Assembly (NCBI GenBank): GCA_028023455.1 | Contig: JAQFVV010006700.1 | Coordinates: 372,001 to 436,000, forward strand | From: Epiperipatus broadwayi | Lineage: Eukaryota > Onychophora > Udeonychophora > Euonychophora > Peripatidae | DNA length: 64,000 bases | Reading direction: 5' to 3' | Shown here: positions 38,748 to 49,712 of the stretch, one piece after another | Layout: each line of letters opens with the position of its first letter | Position numbering within the stretch: position 1 is the first letter of the stretch | The notes under the pieces: generated by a model | Told to the model about the DNA's origin: nothing | What the model saw: only the letters and a program-made list of their open reading frames with translations | Database searches by the model: none | Made by a program: the position numbers and the translations under genes

Positions 38748-39700
38748 CAGAGATAGAAAACAACTGGCTGTGGGGCAAATTCTGGCCCTTGGAAGCTCTC
38801 AATACAGCCTCCAGACAATTTCAAAAAAATGTATATAAAATGCCCCTGTATGAAACTTTTATTTAAATCTGCATGTAGTTCAAATATTGAATTAAGATAA
38901 TAATTTTTTTTTATTGGAGGTGCAATATTCAACAAATTATCTATATTGTATGGCCTATCTGATTTCAGATTTAATCTATGATACTGAGAGCATTTTATTT
39001 GTTTTTATAGTGATTTGGTATTCACAAAAGTAAAATTAGAATATTACTTTGTTTAATTATTATTATTTCACCTTTTTTTTTTTTTTATCACAAAGGCTAT
39101 ACCAAACGCAAAAAAAAAAAATTGCATATTTCAAACAAAATGGCCATCACAAATTTTATTACAACAAAATTGTTGGGAAAAAAAATATCTAAATAAAAAA
39201 TTGAAAAGGAGTTTCATCAAGTTGTTGACATGTCTCACAAAAAGTTCAAACAAGTCAGAAAATTCTGTGAAGGCAAATTATATATTTTTTAAAAAGCAGA
39301 GACTTCTAAACCATTTTCTGAAGGAGTGTTTATAAATGATTGCAATCCTAGCTGCTGTAGAATTAATTTATCCAGAACATAAAAATAAATTAGAGAATAT
39401 AAATCGATCATAAAGTATACTTACAAGACAAATTGAAAAAAAATTGTCTTTAAATGAGCAACAGTCATTAATAATAATGATGGTACATTATTTTTAATTC
39501 ACAAAAAAAATTATGACCCTCATTTAAAAACAGCAAGTTGAAATTGGCCTGCCAGTTGAAAAAATTGACCACCCCTAATGATTTGGGATAAATTAATTAT
39601 ATGCTTCATCAAATATTAAATGATAATTTGTATGGCCCACGAATGACATTTAAATAATATACAAGTGGCCCTTGACAAAAAAAATTTTTCCCCACTCCTG
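38748..39700 (+). mobile_element. hAT DNA transposon remnant, 953 bp (GTF2IRD2/ZBED-like transposase)
   Basis: The ends are imperfect inverted repeats: CAGAGATAGAAAAC on the left, and CAGGAGTGGGGAAAA on the complement of the right. They are followed by the TGGCCC-type subterminal words usual in this hAT group (GCAAATTCTGGCCC; TGGCCCTTG). Exact 8-bp target duplications flank the element. Inside, the plus strand keeps pieces of transposase: KPFSEGVFI, then a frame change, then AILAAVELIYPEHKNKLENI and TRQIEKKLSLNEQQ. These match the N-terminal region of the 'general transcription factor II-I repeat domain-containing 2-like' group (F.(D/E)GEF..(K/E)C...A.E..CPE, then SR.T(V/I)..RI). The rest of the transposase is deleted, so this is an internally deleted, inactive copy. 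Confidence 0.85.
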
Positions 39701-39708
39701 AGTTATAC
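39701..39708. repeat. 8-bp target-site duplication, right (hAT)
   Basis: Exact copy of AGTTATAC at 38740-38747. Confidence 0.9.
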
Positions 39709-40028
39709 TGAAAGTTAGATATTTGTAATTTAGTTGAATAAGAAAGATCCCTGAAAAGTTTTGATTATCTTCCAATTCTTTTTAAATGTAACCAATGAAG
39801 AAAGAAGGGGCATTCTCACCTCCCTGATGTTTATAATTCTAATATGCCATAAGATTGACAACTAATAAATAAATAAAAATATTTTGAATCTCTTGTAAGA
39901 AAATAAACATAATCCAAATTGACTGCTATTTTTTTGTTACTCTATGTTCTGTAATTTGTTTGGCTTTTTAAAATTGATTGTTAGAAACCCTAAACAGTAT
40001 TATTTAATATATCAATTTTATTTTAAGC

Positions 40029-40042
40029 AAACAATAATAATT
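40029..40042. repeat. 14-bp target-site duplication, left (SINE)
   Basis: AAACAATAATAATT, repeated exactly at 40148-40161. Confidence 0.8.
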
Positions 40043-40147
40043 GTCAAGCATTAGTGGTCAAGAGGTCAGTGACGGCTGCTTTACAAGCAGTTGTCCCGGG
40101 TTAGCGGGTTCACTTCCCGGCTGATGCTATGAGACATGAGGGGAAAA
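40043..40147 (+). mobile_element. tRNA-Val(TAC)-like SINE or retroposed tRNA
   Basis: The stretch 40048-40128 is tRNA-like. The acceptor strands are GCATTAG and CTGATGC (one G-T). Box A is TGGTCAAGAGG (40055-40065). The anticodon arm is GCTGC, TTTACAA, GCAGT with anticodon TAC. Box B is GGTTCACTTCC (40107-40117). The T arm CCGGG, TTCACTT, CCCGG would be perfect but for an 8-bp tandem insertion: CGGGTTAG is followed by CGGGTTCA. The copy ends GAGGGGAAAA and is flanked by exact 14-bp direct repeats, so it arrived by retroposition. It is inserted in the right palindrome arm, and the left arm lacks it. A true tRNA-Val gene is unlikely because of the T-arm insertion and the target duplication. Confidence 0.8.
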
Positions 40148-40161
40148 AAACAATAATAATT
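40148..40161. repeat. 14-bp target-site duplication, right (SINE)
   Basis: Exact copy of AAACAATAATAATT at 40029-40042. Confidence 0.8.
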
Positions 40162-40275
40162 AAATAACTACATTTAAGATTATTATTATTATTTTTATAA
40201 CTTCATTAATTAATCACAATTTATTATTATTTAAAAAGCATAAAATTGTTAATATAAATAAATGTATAAAATTAT

Positions 40276-40291
40276 TTGTGTGTGTGTGTGT
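40276..40291. repeat. GT microsatellite
   Basis: A short GT run. The matching CA run in the left palindrome arm lies at about 36426-36438, so the repeat predates the palindrome. Confidence 0.8.
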
Positions 40292-40899
40292 TTGTACTAA
40301 TATATTACCATATACAATTACATTATTTCACAGTTATTTTAAACTTGTGTTGAGAATTAATGTTCTTATATTTTATTATTGTATAATCATGTTTGCATTG
40401 AATTTTGCTAAGTAGCTCTCACTAAAGAGAGTGAACGAACAGAATGATTTTATTAGTGATTTTGTTTTCTATTTTATTATTATTATTATTGCTTATTTAC
40501 TTCAATAATATATTAAACTAAGATTGTCTGTCTCAACATATAAGGATATACTTGTGCTATTTTACAGTTTCATTTTCTTATGCTATCATTAATTCTTTTT
40601 GAATGCCATGTTACAGAATTCTGTATTTTTATTTTTTTAAAATGGGTTATTTTAATTATATGTATATCCCAGTTACACTTCCATGATATTATATTACTAG
40701 AAAATTTACTGCTGAATTGTTGGTTTTTTTATCCATATGTCTAGCTATTTTAAATAAAGTATCTGATGTTTTCTTTGAGATCTCATTCTGATTTGAACAA
40801 TTTTCAAAGTTTTGTAATATTTAAAAATGATTTGTTATTGGTGTCAATTGTTACTACTGACTTTTTTGTTAGATTTTTGCCTCTCTAGTTTTACATTAA

Positions 40900-41020
40900 A
40901 CATATCTAATAGAACTAATATAACGATTTTATTAATGTTATTTCTTATCTATTATTTTTTTTTGTAATTATTTATTTACTTCAATAATATATTAGGCTAA
41001 GGTTCTCAGTCTCATTAGAT
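40900..41020 (+). repeat. Third copy of the palindrome's outer end
   Basis: TTACTTCAATAATATATTA is identical here (about 40977-40995) and at 40499-40517, and is matched inversely at about 36262-36283 in the left arm. The following sequence reads GGCTAAGGTTCTCAGTCTCA here against AACTAAGATTGTCTGTCTCA there. It has the same orientation as the right arm. This shows the palindrome is built from a dispersed repeat. Confidence 0.7.
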
Positions 41021-41615
41021 AAGTACAAAATACACACTTCTGCAAACATGCAAAAAAGAAAAATAATTAAATTACTGGAATTTAATACAAGTTGTGAAAA
41101 TATATGAGAATAAAATTATTATAAAATATTGAATAAGTTTATAAATCATTTACTTTCTCATCAATAAAGATTTCTATTATTAAATTAATGCAAAACTGGC
41201 AAAAACTAAGACATTTTTTATAAGCGGCATCTCCTAATGAAGACAATTTGTATTTAAATTTTTAACTTACAATAAAATAAATCTTTCTCAAAAGCTGATA
41301 ACAATTGAAATGTCGAGATATCACTTTTTGTATTTATATATTATATATGTAAATTTTAAGGGAGAAATAAAAATATGAATAATGTTAAATGTTCTTTTGG
41401 TTTGATTAAAAAAAAATGGTTTTGTATAAAAGTATATTAACTGTTTTTTGTTGTAAATTGTACAAAGAATCATAATAACAAAACCTTACATGTTTTAGTA
41501 AAGAAGAATTTTTAAAAATGTATTTTCAAAATTATTCACATGCACAAAAATTATTAAGTGATTAGTTGCCTAGGAGATTATGTGAATAAATACTAAATAT
41601 TGAAGCTCATACAGG
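41021..41615. other. AT-rich non-coding DNA
   Basis: Nothing recognisable. Confidence 0.5.
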
Positions 41616-41628
41616 AACCTTTAATTCT
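41616..41628. repeat. 13-bp target-site duplication, left (ribozyme repeat copy 2)
   Basis: AACCTTTAATTCT, repeated exactly at 42278-42290. Confidence 0.85.
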
Positions 41629-42277
41629 TAAAACAGGCAAAACTCTCCATACAGTAGTGCCACTCAGTGCAAGCCAGACTAATCAATGGATGCCAGAAGG
41701 CTTGTGCATAAAATCCCTATCTAGTGCCTACTCATCCAAATCCTCAGACTAGTTTCTGGCTTATGGCACTACAGTATGGAGAGTTTTACCTGTTTTAATA
41801 ACAGTTATGAGAAACCATAAGAAATGGTGATCATATGGTGTTTAGTGGTTTAATACCAATCCTGCTTAATAGGATAGTGCTGGCTATAGTTATTAAAGAA
41901 TCAAAGACACCAAAATGTATGGGTATAAACTAATGAGCTTAGATTGAAAATATTATTGTGTTTTCAATTTTCTTCTCGTAGTTTTGTAGTTAAATAGAGA
42001 TAAAAGGTGTTTGCTGGAGTGTTACATTAGATCCTAAGATCTAGATGCAGTGCTCTCAGATCCAAGGCTCCTCACTGATGAAGGCTACAAGCCAGAAACT
42101 AGTCTGGGGATATTGGATGAGTAGACACTAAATAGGGATTTTATGCACAAGCCTTCTGGCATCCATTGATCACTCTGGCTTGCACTAAGTGGCACTTCAG
42201 TATGGAGAGTTTTGCCTGTTTTAATAACAGTTATGAGCAAGCATAAGAAATGGTGATCATGTGATGTTTAGTGGTTT
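41629..42277 (+). mobile_element. Hammerhead-bearing retroelement, copy 2 (retrozyme-like)
   Basis: This belongs to the same family as 10724-12108, here in plus sense. It begins with an inverted partial unit (41629 to about 41767) that stops inside the ribozyme. The sense orientation then starts abruptly at GGCACTACAGTATGG. A short partial unit follows, then one nearly full unit. The recurring word TTTAGTGGTT at 41841 and 42267 gives a 426-bp period. The shortfall against 457 is a deletion next to GTATGGGTATAAAC (about 41919). The 3' end reads GATGTTTAGTGGTTT, as in copy 3. Exact 13-bp repeats flank it. Confidence 0.85.
42069..42110 (+). ncRNA. Type I hammerhead ribozyme, copy 2 (core intact)
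   Basis: The order is TCCTCA, CTGATGA, helix II AGGC with loop TACAA and GCCA, GAAA, CTAGTC, TGGGGA. All core bases are conserved. Helix II has three pairs because its first position is A-A. Helix I pairs fully and extends through ATCCAA with TTGGAT. Cleavage is predicted between 42104 and 42105. Confidence 0.83.
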
Positions 42278-42290
42278 AACCTTTAATTCT
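42278..42290. repeat. 13-bp target-site duplication, right (ribozyme repeat copy 2)
   Basis: Exact copy of AACCTTTAATTCT at 41616-41628. Confidence 0.85.
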
Positions 42291-43806
42291 CATGTCTGTC
42301 ATTATTTTACTATCCTTATATGGTATTTTATTTGTGTATTTACATTGCTCAAAATTATACATTTCTGAAGAATATAATATGATATGATGTTATTAAGCAA
42401 ATGTAATCTGATAGATGAGGTGTATAAGTCATCAAAATTGGCAAGCACATACATTCTACAAGAAATAGATATGAAAATATAATTATGAAATTATTTAATA
42501 GGTCATTCTCTATGTTAAATAGAATGAACAAAACATCATATAACTTTCTCTGTTATATTTATTATCTGCATTAGAAGCAATAATTCACTATATTCTATTT
42601 CATAACCATCTGTTGTAAGCTTGAATGATCAAGGTGTGTCACTCTAAATCCACAGATCAAGTTTATAAAGTGCAGATTTCCATGATAAAATCTTTCAATT
42701 TGAATATGGCAATGCTATTGACTCAAACTACAATAGTAATCACTGAGGTAAAGTAAATAGAGTGAATTATTATTTCTAATTAAATGGAACAACGCAGTAA
42801 ATTCAGTGTTTTTATGCATGTTAAAAAGAAGAGATACTAATCTCACTGTCAACTCATTAGATGTTGGGTGTGTTTTAGAGAGAGTTGATCATAACAAGCC
42901 TATATTCCACTGATTGATCTCCATATGAAAATTGCAGCCCATGGGCAGCAGAATATAAGACAGTTGAATATAATTGACAACAGATAGGATTGCACTCAGA
43001 TTGAATTCATTTCCAAACAAAAATGAAAAGATACTCTACAACATTGATTAGTAATGATCCTAATAAAAATTACTTTTAATAATTGGCTTGTGAAGATTGG
43101 CAGAGACTAGCAAGAGCTCCTGAAAGTTTTTATGTTGATTTCCAATGACTGCAACTTAACAACTAATTTCTGAGAATTGTGAAATAATAGTTGAGCCACC
43201 TCACATAATATTCAGTACTGAGTTACAATTTTGGCTAGACATTGATTATCATAGAATCTGTATCTGATGATGATCTCACACATCTGAAAATAAATGAGTT
43301 TCAAAATATAAGATAATTAAAAAATATAAAAGCATCACATAATAATGACAAATTAAGGACCAAATTCTTGCTGTTAAGTATATATCAATTTTACATGAAT
43401 TAAGACTTATTTTTATTCATAAATTTGTTCAATGACTAAGATAAATGTTTTTATAATAATAATGATGATGATGATGATGGTAATAATAATATACTATGAA
43501 TATGATTGTACTTCAGTTAGAAGGCAGTGCTATGAAAACATTGCATATCCTTAAAATATATTTATTTATAATGTAAAGCAAATATACATTTTAAAATAAA
43601 AATATTTATTGCTTTGCTCTCAATCATTACCTTTTATTATAAATCTTTAGACATAGAATCAATTTAGTTAACGTAAAAATATTGGACATACAATCACAAT
43701 AAGTATATAATAACTTTGCTCCTAAGTTTCTGGCACAAAGGTTTGTGATTTATGCATAAGATCCTGGTTTATGTCTGGAGAAAAAATTAAAGGTCATGTT
43801 GTAGAT
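42291..43806. other. AT-rich non-coding DNA with a short ATG microsatellite
   Basis: No gene is seen. A compound AAT/ATG/AAT microsatellite lies at about 43454-43491. Confidence 0.5.
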
Positions 43807-44441
43807 TAGGAATAGGCCTCTTTTTCAGGATAAGGGCTACTTATAATTTTTTCCAAGTTTCATGATCTATTCCTTATATATTCCCTGCATGGTTTAAAAT
43901 GTCTCAACATTTACTTTTTTAAAAAAAATGACATTTACATGAGATATATAACACATATTTTACATTCATTATTATACAGAAACCCTGTTTTTCCATTCTA
44001 TATTAAAACTGTATGTCTTTCTTGGCAATTGTTTCAGACATTATACTCCTCTTTTAAAATTTAAAATACTAATTTTTCATGATAAATTAATTAAATCTAT
44101 GCACCTGTTTTTGTTTTTTTTAAAAAAAAAACATAGTTATTGGCCTCATGCCTAACTGAATGTATTTAATGTTTCATGTTGCATCTTTGTATTGTGTGGT
44201 GAACATATTTGAGCCAATAAATTTGTAATCACTGTATGTATTATTGTGCATTTTGAATTGTGAAATGCCCATTCTCATCTGTAGTAGCTGTTCATATGAG
44301 AAAATATATTTCTTTTATGTATAGCCTTTTAACCTAGTGAAATGCAATATTGGTTATCATTGTTTATTTTAATTCAAGCAGTCACTTAAAATATCTTGGT
44401 GGTCCACCAGTAGACTGCAATCAACATATTGCCCATTCCTG
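43807..44441. mobile_element. Possible hAT-type non-autonomous element
   Basis: The right end, read on minus, is CAGGAATGGGCAATATG, a typical hAT terminal word. The left end reads TAGGAATAGGC. The interior near the right end (TGGTGGTCCACCAGTAGACTG) has the style of hAT subterminal sequence. The candidate 8-bp flanks, TTGTAGAT-like on the left and TGGTAAAG on the right, match poorly, so the boundaries are weakly supported. Confidence 0.4.
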
Positions 44442-45979
44442 TGGTAAAGGTTTTATGACTATTTGACAATTGTGTACAAAAATTAAATAAGTATTTTTCA
44501 AGATTAAACATTGTAATAACTGTCAGTTAAAAAAAAATTATATAAGTAACTCAGCTTCTCATTAAAATCCCAAAGTGTAATTTAGTTACAAGGAAAGAAA
44601 AACTATATTAAAGCATGTTGTGAAGATTTAAATAACAGTAATGACATGTAACCTCATTGGAAGAATTTGTGTTATAAAATAATTAATAAAGTATATTATT
44701 AATAAAGTATATATATATTAAAAACTATATAATAACTTTATAGGATTTGAACGTTTTCCAAAAATGTGGGGGTAAAACCCACAAATACTGTAAGCAGATT
44801 CCAGAGCATGTGCCAAAAAGAAAAGAGTAGTCAGCTTACAATGTGTGATATATGAAAGCAAAAATTTTTTTTTTTTTTTGGAATCGGCTTTCCATAATTA
44901 AATCAGATTTGGTAATCATCACATTATTTATCTTCGCCATGTGATTTTTAACTAAAATAGAAGTATTTTGTTTTTAATAAATTAACTTAATAATATTATT
45001 ATAATGTTTTACTTTTTGTCTTCATTTTTCAATGTTCATAAGTTTACTGCATATTCCTTGTACGGGATGATGCCTACCCTGTAAATTCATATCATGCATA
45101 CAAGATATAACATGATGTCAATATCACACATCAGAATAAGGCATCGATATAAATCCAATATCAAACTTCAAAAAAAAAGAATTAAAGTTATTTAATTTAA
45201 CTTTAAATGAGAGAAATCCAACCAGTTAAAGTTGGTTATATTTCCCGATTTCTCCTTATCAAAACTCTATTACCATGGTAATTGTACAATGAAATTTTAT
45301 GTGGTATATCTTTGAAAGGCTGAACTTAAACTTTGCCTTTATGCACTTTTGGGAAGAGAAACCACTTCCAGAAAGGATATCCCACTACCAACAAATCCAC
45401 AAACAAACAAAAAAATTAGCATGTCAATAAATTTTCAATAATCGCGATAAAGTAATTTCACATGGGCTTTGCTCAGTCAACTTTTATCTCAGGAAGACAA
45501 TGGATTGTAATGTTATAATTTTGTTAGAAATGAAACAACTGTGAATTAATAATTTAAAAGAAAAACATTTATTTTCCCCAAATAAATCCATTACCAATTG
45601 AACATATAAATAAATACTACTTTAATGAGGTAAATGAAACAATAAAAGAAAAATAAATATGTAAAACAATTCTTTTAATGCATTGTCTAAACCCCTCCAT
45701 TGTCTAAACCCCTCCAACCTTTCCTTTTTTTCCCCCTTCTTTTAACACATTACAAATGTGCATTAATTATACATACAAAACATATACATAAATTAAAAAA
45801 TAATAATAATAATCCACAAAAATGTAACTTTAAAAAAGACCAAATGCACATACACAAACAACAGCTTTAGATACATTTGTTTGGAGAACTGTTTTAAAGA
45901 AGAAAACCAAAATTACAATTTATATGGGAAACAAACAATATATATATAATTCGTAACAACAAAATATACTAACAATAAA
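44442..45979. other. AT-rich non-coding DNA holding a dispersed-repeat copy and a small duplication
   Basis: The stretch 44952-45060 is a direct copy of 53137-53275, sharing AACTAAAATAGAA, TATTTTGTTTTTAATAAAT, and TTTTACTTTTT followed by CATTTTT and CAATGT. CATTGTCTAAACCCCTC occurs twice in tandem at 45681-45697 and 45698-45714. No gene is seen. Confidence 0.5.
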
Positions 45980-48048
45980 CGATTATATTATCTAGTTTCC
46001 CTTTGGATTCTTCCTATCAATCATCTCCAGGCAAAGTAACTTCTCAGAGTACTATAAGATGTGACAAGGTGGCAAGGATTTATCTTTACAGGAAAACAGA
46101 CATCAAAGTGTTCATCATCAGCAGTTGATGATGGCACAGAGGAAGGCAGGTCAGAATACTGTGGCAGGATGTTTATTTCATTTGAATTTTAATCACCAAT
46201 TTAGGCATTTTCATTTTTCTTTTACTCAGCTTTCTATAAATATTATTTTTTACTATCGTTGCCATAGCAAACTATGAATTAATAATATTACTCTCCAGTG
46301 ACTTTAATTAGTAGCTGGGTTCAGCTCTGCCTCCCTTTTTACAAATTTCTTCACTGCTTAATGACCAGAATATTTCTCTTAATTCTGCAGACGGGTTCTC
46401 AAACATGGCCTTAATAAAACAGCCTTGGTAATCTACTGCAAACAGGGAACGTCAATAAGACAGTCTTCATATACCTGTAGTCCAACATTTTACAACCCTA
46501 GTACTTCATCACAGGAACCAGTGCAACATGCCAAAATGTAGCCAGAGAAGAAGAGAGCCATGCTGAACAGTTTATAACCCACCCATAACAATACAAATTG
46601 AATACCCCTCTTTCACTATTACATCCGTTAACTCCAATTTCTTGGATAATTGATCATAACACAATTGATATAGCTTTTAAACCTTTTATCTCTTACTTCT
46701 ATCTTTACTTTCCCCCCTAGACCCTTTTAATTCATTAAGGAGTCTCATTTACATATAATTTTGATTTCAATACAATGAGAATAACTTTTTTCTCTCTCTC
46801 TTTTCTATCTGTTACAAAAGATTCAAAACAAAAACAATTTTGAGATAGAACAAATCTTTGGATTTTCTCCATGTATATTTGTATTAGATTGCTTTATTTA
46901 TTTATTAAAAAAAAATAATGCACAGGTACATTTCTATATCTTTGTAAAATTTAAAATTGACCATACAATAATAACCTGCATTCCTTTTAATTTATTAACA
47001 GAAAAACAAATGATAAACATCAAAAACGTGCAGAGTATTTACAATTACTCTAACTATCCCCTTTTTATATTCTTGCACATAAACACCCAAATTATGAAAC
47101 TTTGCATTTATAAAAAATAAAAAATTATAAACCATATTTCTACTAATCATTATTTTTCTACTGTGATATTTATAATACCACTGTGCATAGGCAAAAATAT
47201 TTGTACAGACCACTGTTATTTAGTTAATTGTACAACCTTATATAAGATTCACTCCTGGTATATTGCTGTACTCTATATAACAAAATATAAATATATACCT
47301 ATAAGTAAAGGTAATTTTAACCAGCGCCACCTTGTGCATGGCCACTCTAACAGTGCCTATCACAATACCCACCCCTTTTAATGAGGCATTAAAATGAGAG
47401 CAGTCATTTTATGTCTCATCTCTTGACTATCTTCTCAAAACAAACAACAAAGAAATTCTTATAATTTCTTCATCTGCAGGAATGTCAATAACATTACAGA
47501 CATGACATTTAAACCTATATGATGCTAATCCCTGTTTCCTAAATATTGATGTACTAGGTTATGAGTACCCCCATTTCCCCAACTACCAAGCTAAAAATAA
47601 CTGAAGCACAGTGTATCAGTATAAAAATATATTTATTCTGAATACTATGACCATTAATATAGAAAAAGCATAATTCACCTCCCCATCCTCATATAAAAAA
47701 AATTTTTTAGAAATTCATCCTTGCTCATTTCTTCTTGGAGTCTTCCAGGATATTATGCATTATAAGGGATAAGGGTCTCTCTCTTAACCAAGAGACCTGC
47801 ACTATGCCAACTTCCTTTGCTGAAATGTGTGTTTGATATGGCATTAATCTCAGAGAGACTTTTCATCTCTGTAGATTTTGTGGGAAATCGGTAAATATCT
47901 TAGTGCAGAAACATAACTCACCATAATGTTACAGAAGTTCTAGACTACACAAAGATCTCCAATTGACATTCTGAACTCTAATCATCTCCAACAGTAGAGT
48001 GCAGAAAATATAACCAAACACCAACCTACACTTACAATATGCAGTAAA
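45980..48048. other. Mildly G+C-elevated non-coding DNA, possible part of the Gag-bearing element
   Basis: Composition is raised at 45980-46560 and 47290-47380, and no long frame is found. It lies downstream, in minus sense, of the Gag remnant at 48.05-49.71 kb, so it could be the rest of that element. I find no reverse transcriptase motif and no LTR pair. Confidence 0.25.
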
Positions 48049-49712
48049 CTATGAATCCATGTCACTAACCTTCAAATGACATGATTGACTTAATTTAGTC
48101 AAAATTGTAGTTGCTAAACATTTCTGTTGCCACCCTGGTCTAGGCAAAGGTAGCCTGGACCCTTTTTTCTCATACTTGCATAACCGATCATCATTTTTAT
48201 TTCTTTTGGGGGTAACATATGGCTCTGGATTTTGACTCTTTGTGTCTTGCTTTCCTCTTCCAATGAGGTTGTTCATAGGTATTTCCATTCCTTTCCATTA
48301 ATGCTTACACTCTCTAGATTTTTCGAGCAATCAGCCTTGCTGATTCATGTCCACTGCATTCAATAGCTCAACCACACAGTCATATTAGCAGTCAACAGCA
48401 TCTGTTAGTTCCTAAAAGGCAAATTGTGATGAATTATCCATATAATCTGATCCTCCGACATATTACAAGCATTCAACATCATTAATTTGGCCACCTTCCT
48501 TCAAAAGAATTTGGAGTAGTTTTCACCTACATGAGTTTGAATTTTTCCTGTATTATTTGATATAGGATGATCTGGTGCTTCTCATTCCAGAAGTTTTTAA
48601 CAGGACTTCTATATAAATTTTGAAACATTCTAGGATGGTTAAACAAAGATTCCCACCATGATTGCACATTCCCCTGCAAGTGACAACACATAACTTCCAA
48701 TTTTCTTGGTTCAGACATTTTGTTCATCTGGAAATATTTTCTAAGCTACTTATTTGCTGTATTGGAGCCTTCCCAGTTTGAAATATCCTAAATTTTTAGT
48801 AACTGGTTTACACTAGAATGATCTAAACTATCCTTTCCTATTTCTATTTTATCCTCTCAAAGACCATCATGGCTTTTGTTCATTTCTTTTTCTAAGATCT
48901 GATTGTTACCCACAAGAATCATTGTTTTACTTATAGCATCCTTCATTTCTTTGTATCCATGCACTCCCTTTTCTTCAGTTAAATCCAGATACTGCTTTCT
49001 CATGTGTTGTCAAGTCATTAACTTTCCTTTGCTTTATGAATCTCAGCCACACTTTCTTCATTCTTCCTTTCACATTCACTCACATGGATTCCTATCTTCT
49101 CCATCATTGTTATATGCTCTTTAATTAAGCTAATAATTTGTGGCCTAGTCAAATATTGTTTTCCTATATTACTAACCATCTGTTGAAAATTCTTCTGTAA
49201 ATTCCCTATTTTACTAACATTTACATCACAGCTTTGTTGTTTTTCAACTATCTCTATAACCTTTTGGTCATACCTTGTTGCAGTTCCTCATATTTTTCCT
49301 CAATTTGTTGCTGCCTATCATTTACTTCTTTCACCATACTGTTTTTCCTTTGATGGAAGTTTTGCTATCTATCCTCATTTTTCTGCATTATCTTTTCCAT
49401 CTTTTGAAATTTTGCTTCCATATGTATTGAATTTCACTTTTCATATCACTCAATATTTTGTGACATCTCATTGTGTCTAACCATATTTTGTTGTTTTCTA
49501 TCACTTATATCTTGCATTAATTTTCTCATCATTTCCATCAATTCCTCATTGTCCCCTTTGAACTTTTTCTCTCTTTGTTGATTTCTATCAGTTTGTATCT
49601 TATTCTCCTGTCTTTCTGCCTGACTTTCCTCCACTGGTTCTACATTTAAGCTATCAACCTTTCCCATTACATTGTATTCTTGCTCCATTTTTTTCAAGCA
49701 AGATCTTATCAT
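48049..49712 (-). pseudogene. Decayed LTR-retrotransposon Gag-like ORF
   Basis: Three minus-strand pieces line up in order. The first, 49712-49446, is an 88-codon Glu/Lys/Gln-rich coiled coil (MIRSCLKKMEQEYN, then RQENKIQTDRNQQRE, then NEELMEMMRKLMQDI). The second, 48727-48527, reads RKLEVMCCHLQGNVQSWWES, then KNFWNEKHQIILYQII, which has the layout of a retrotransposon Gag core: K-L helix, L.G.(V/A)..WW, then F(W)..E..Q. The third, 48288-48049, is a basic tail. Between pieces there are many stops, but coiled-coil sense continues in other frames at 49440-49250. The Gag assignment of the core is from motif layout. The N-terminus resembles the remnant at 6.6-7.4 kb. Confidence 0.6.

Larger units (their letters stand above)
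37870..40535. repeat. Right arm of giant imperfect palindrome (interrupted twice)
   Basis: Complementary to the left arm from its inner end to AAGATTGTCTGTCTCA at about 40519-40534. The nominal length is 2.67 kb. Removing the hAT element with its extra target copy and the SINE with its extra target copy leaves about 1.59 kb, matching the left arm. The left arm shows uninterrupted sequence at both insertion points. Confidence 0.85.

Noticed and set aside
40048-40128. Functional tRNA-Val gene
   Set aside because: The T arm carries an 8-bp insertion, there is no T-run terminator directly downstream, and exact 14-bp target duplications show retroposition.
41738-41775. Minus-strand hammerhead in the inverted part of copy 2
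   Set aside because: The inverted segment ends before the CTGATGA half of the core, so only the cleavage-site half is present. It cannot cleave.
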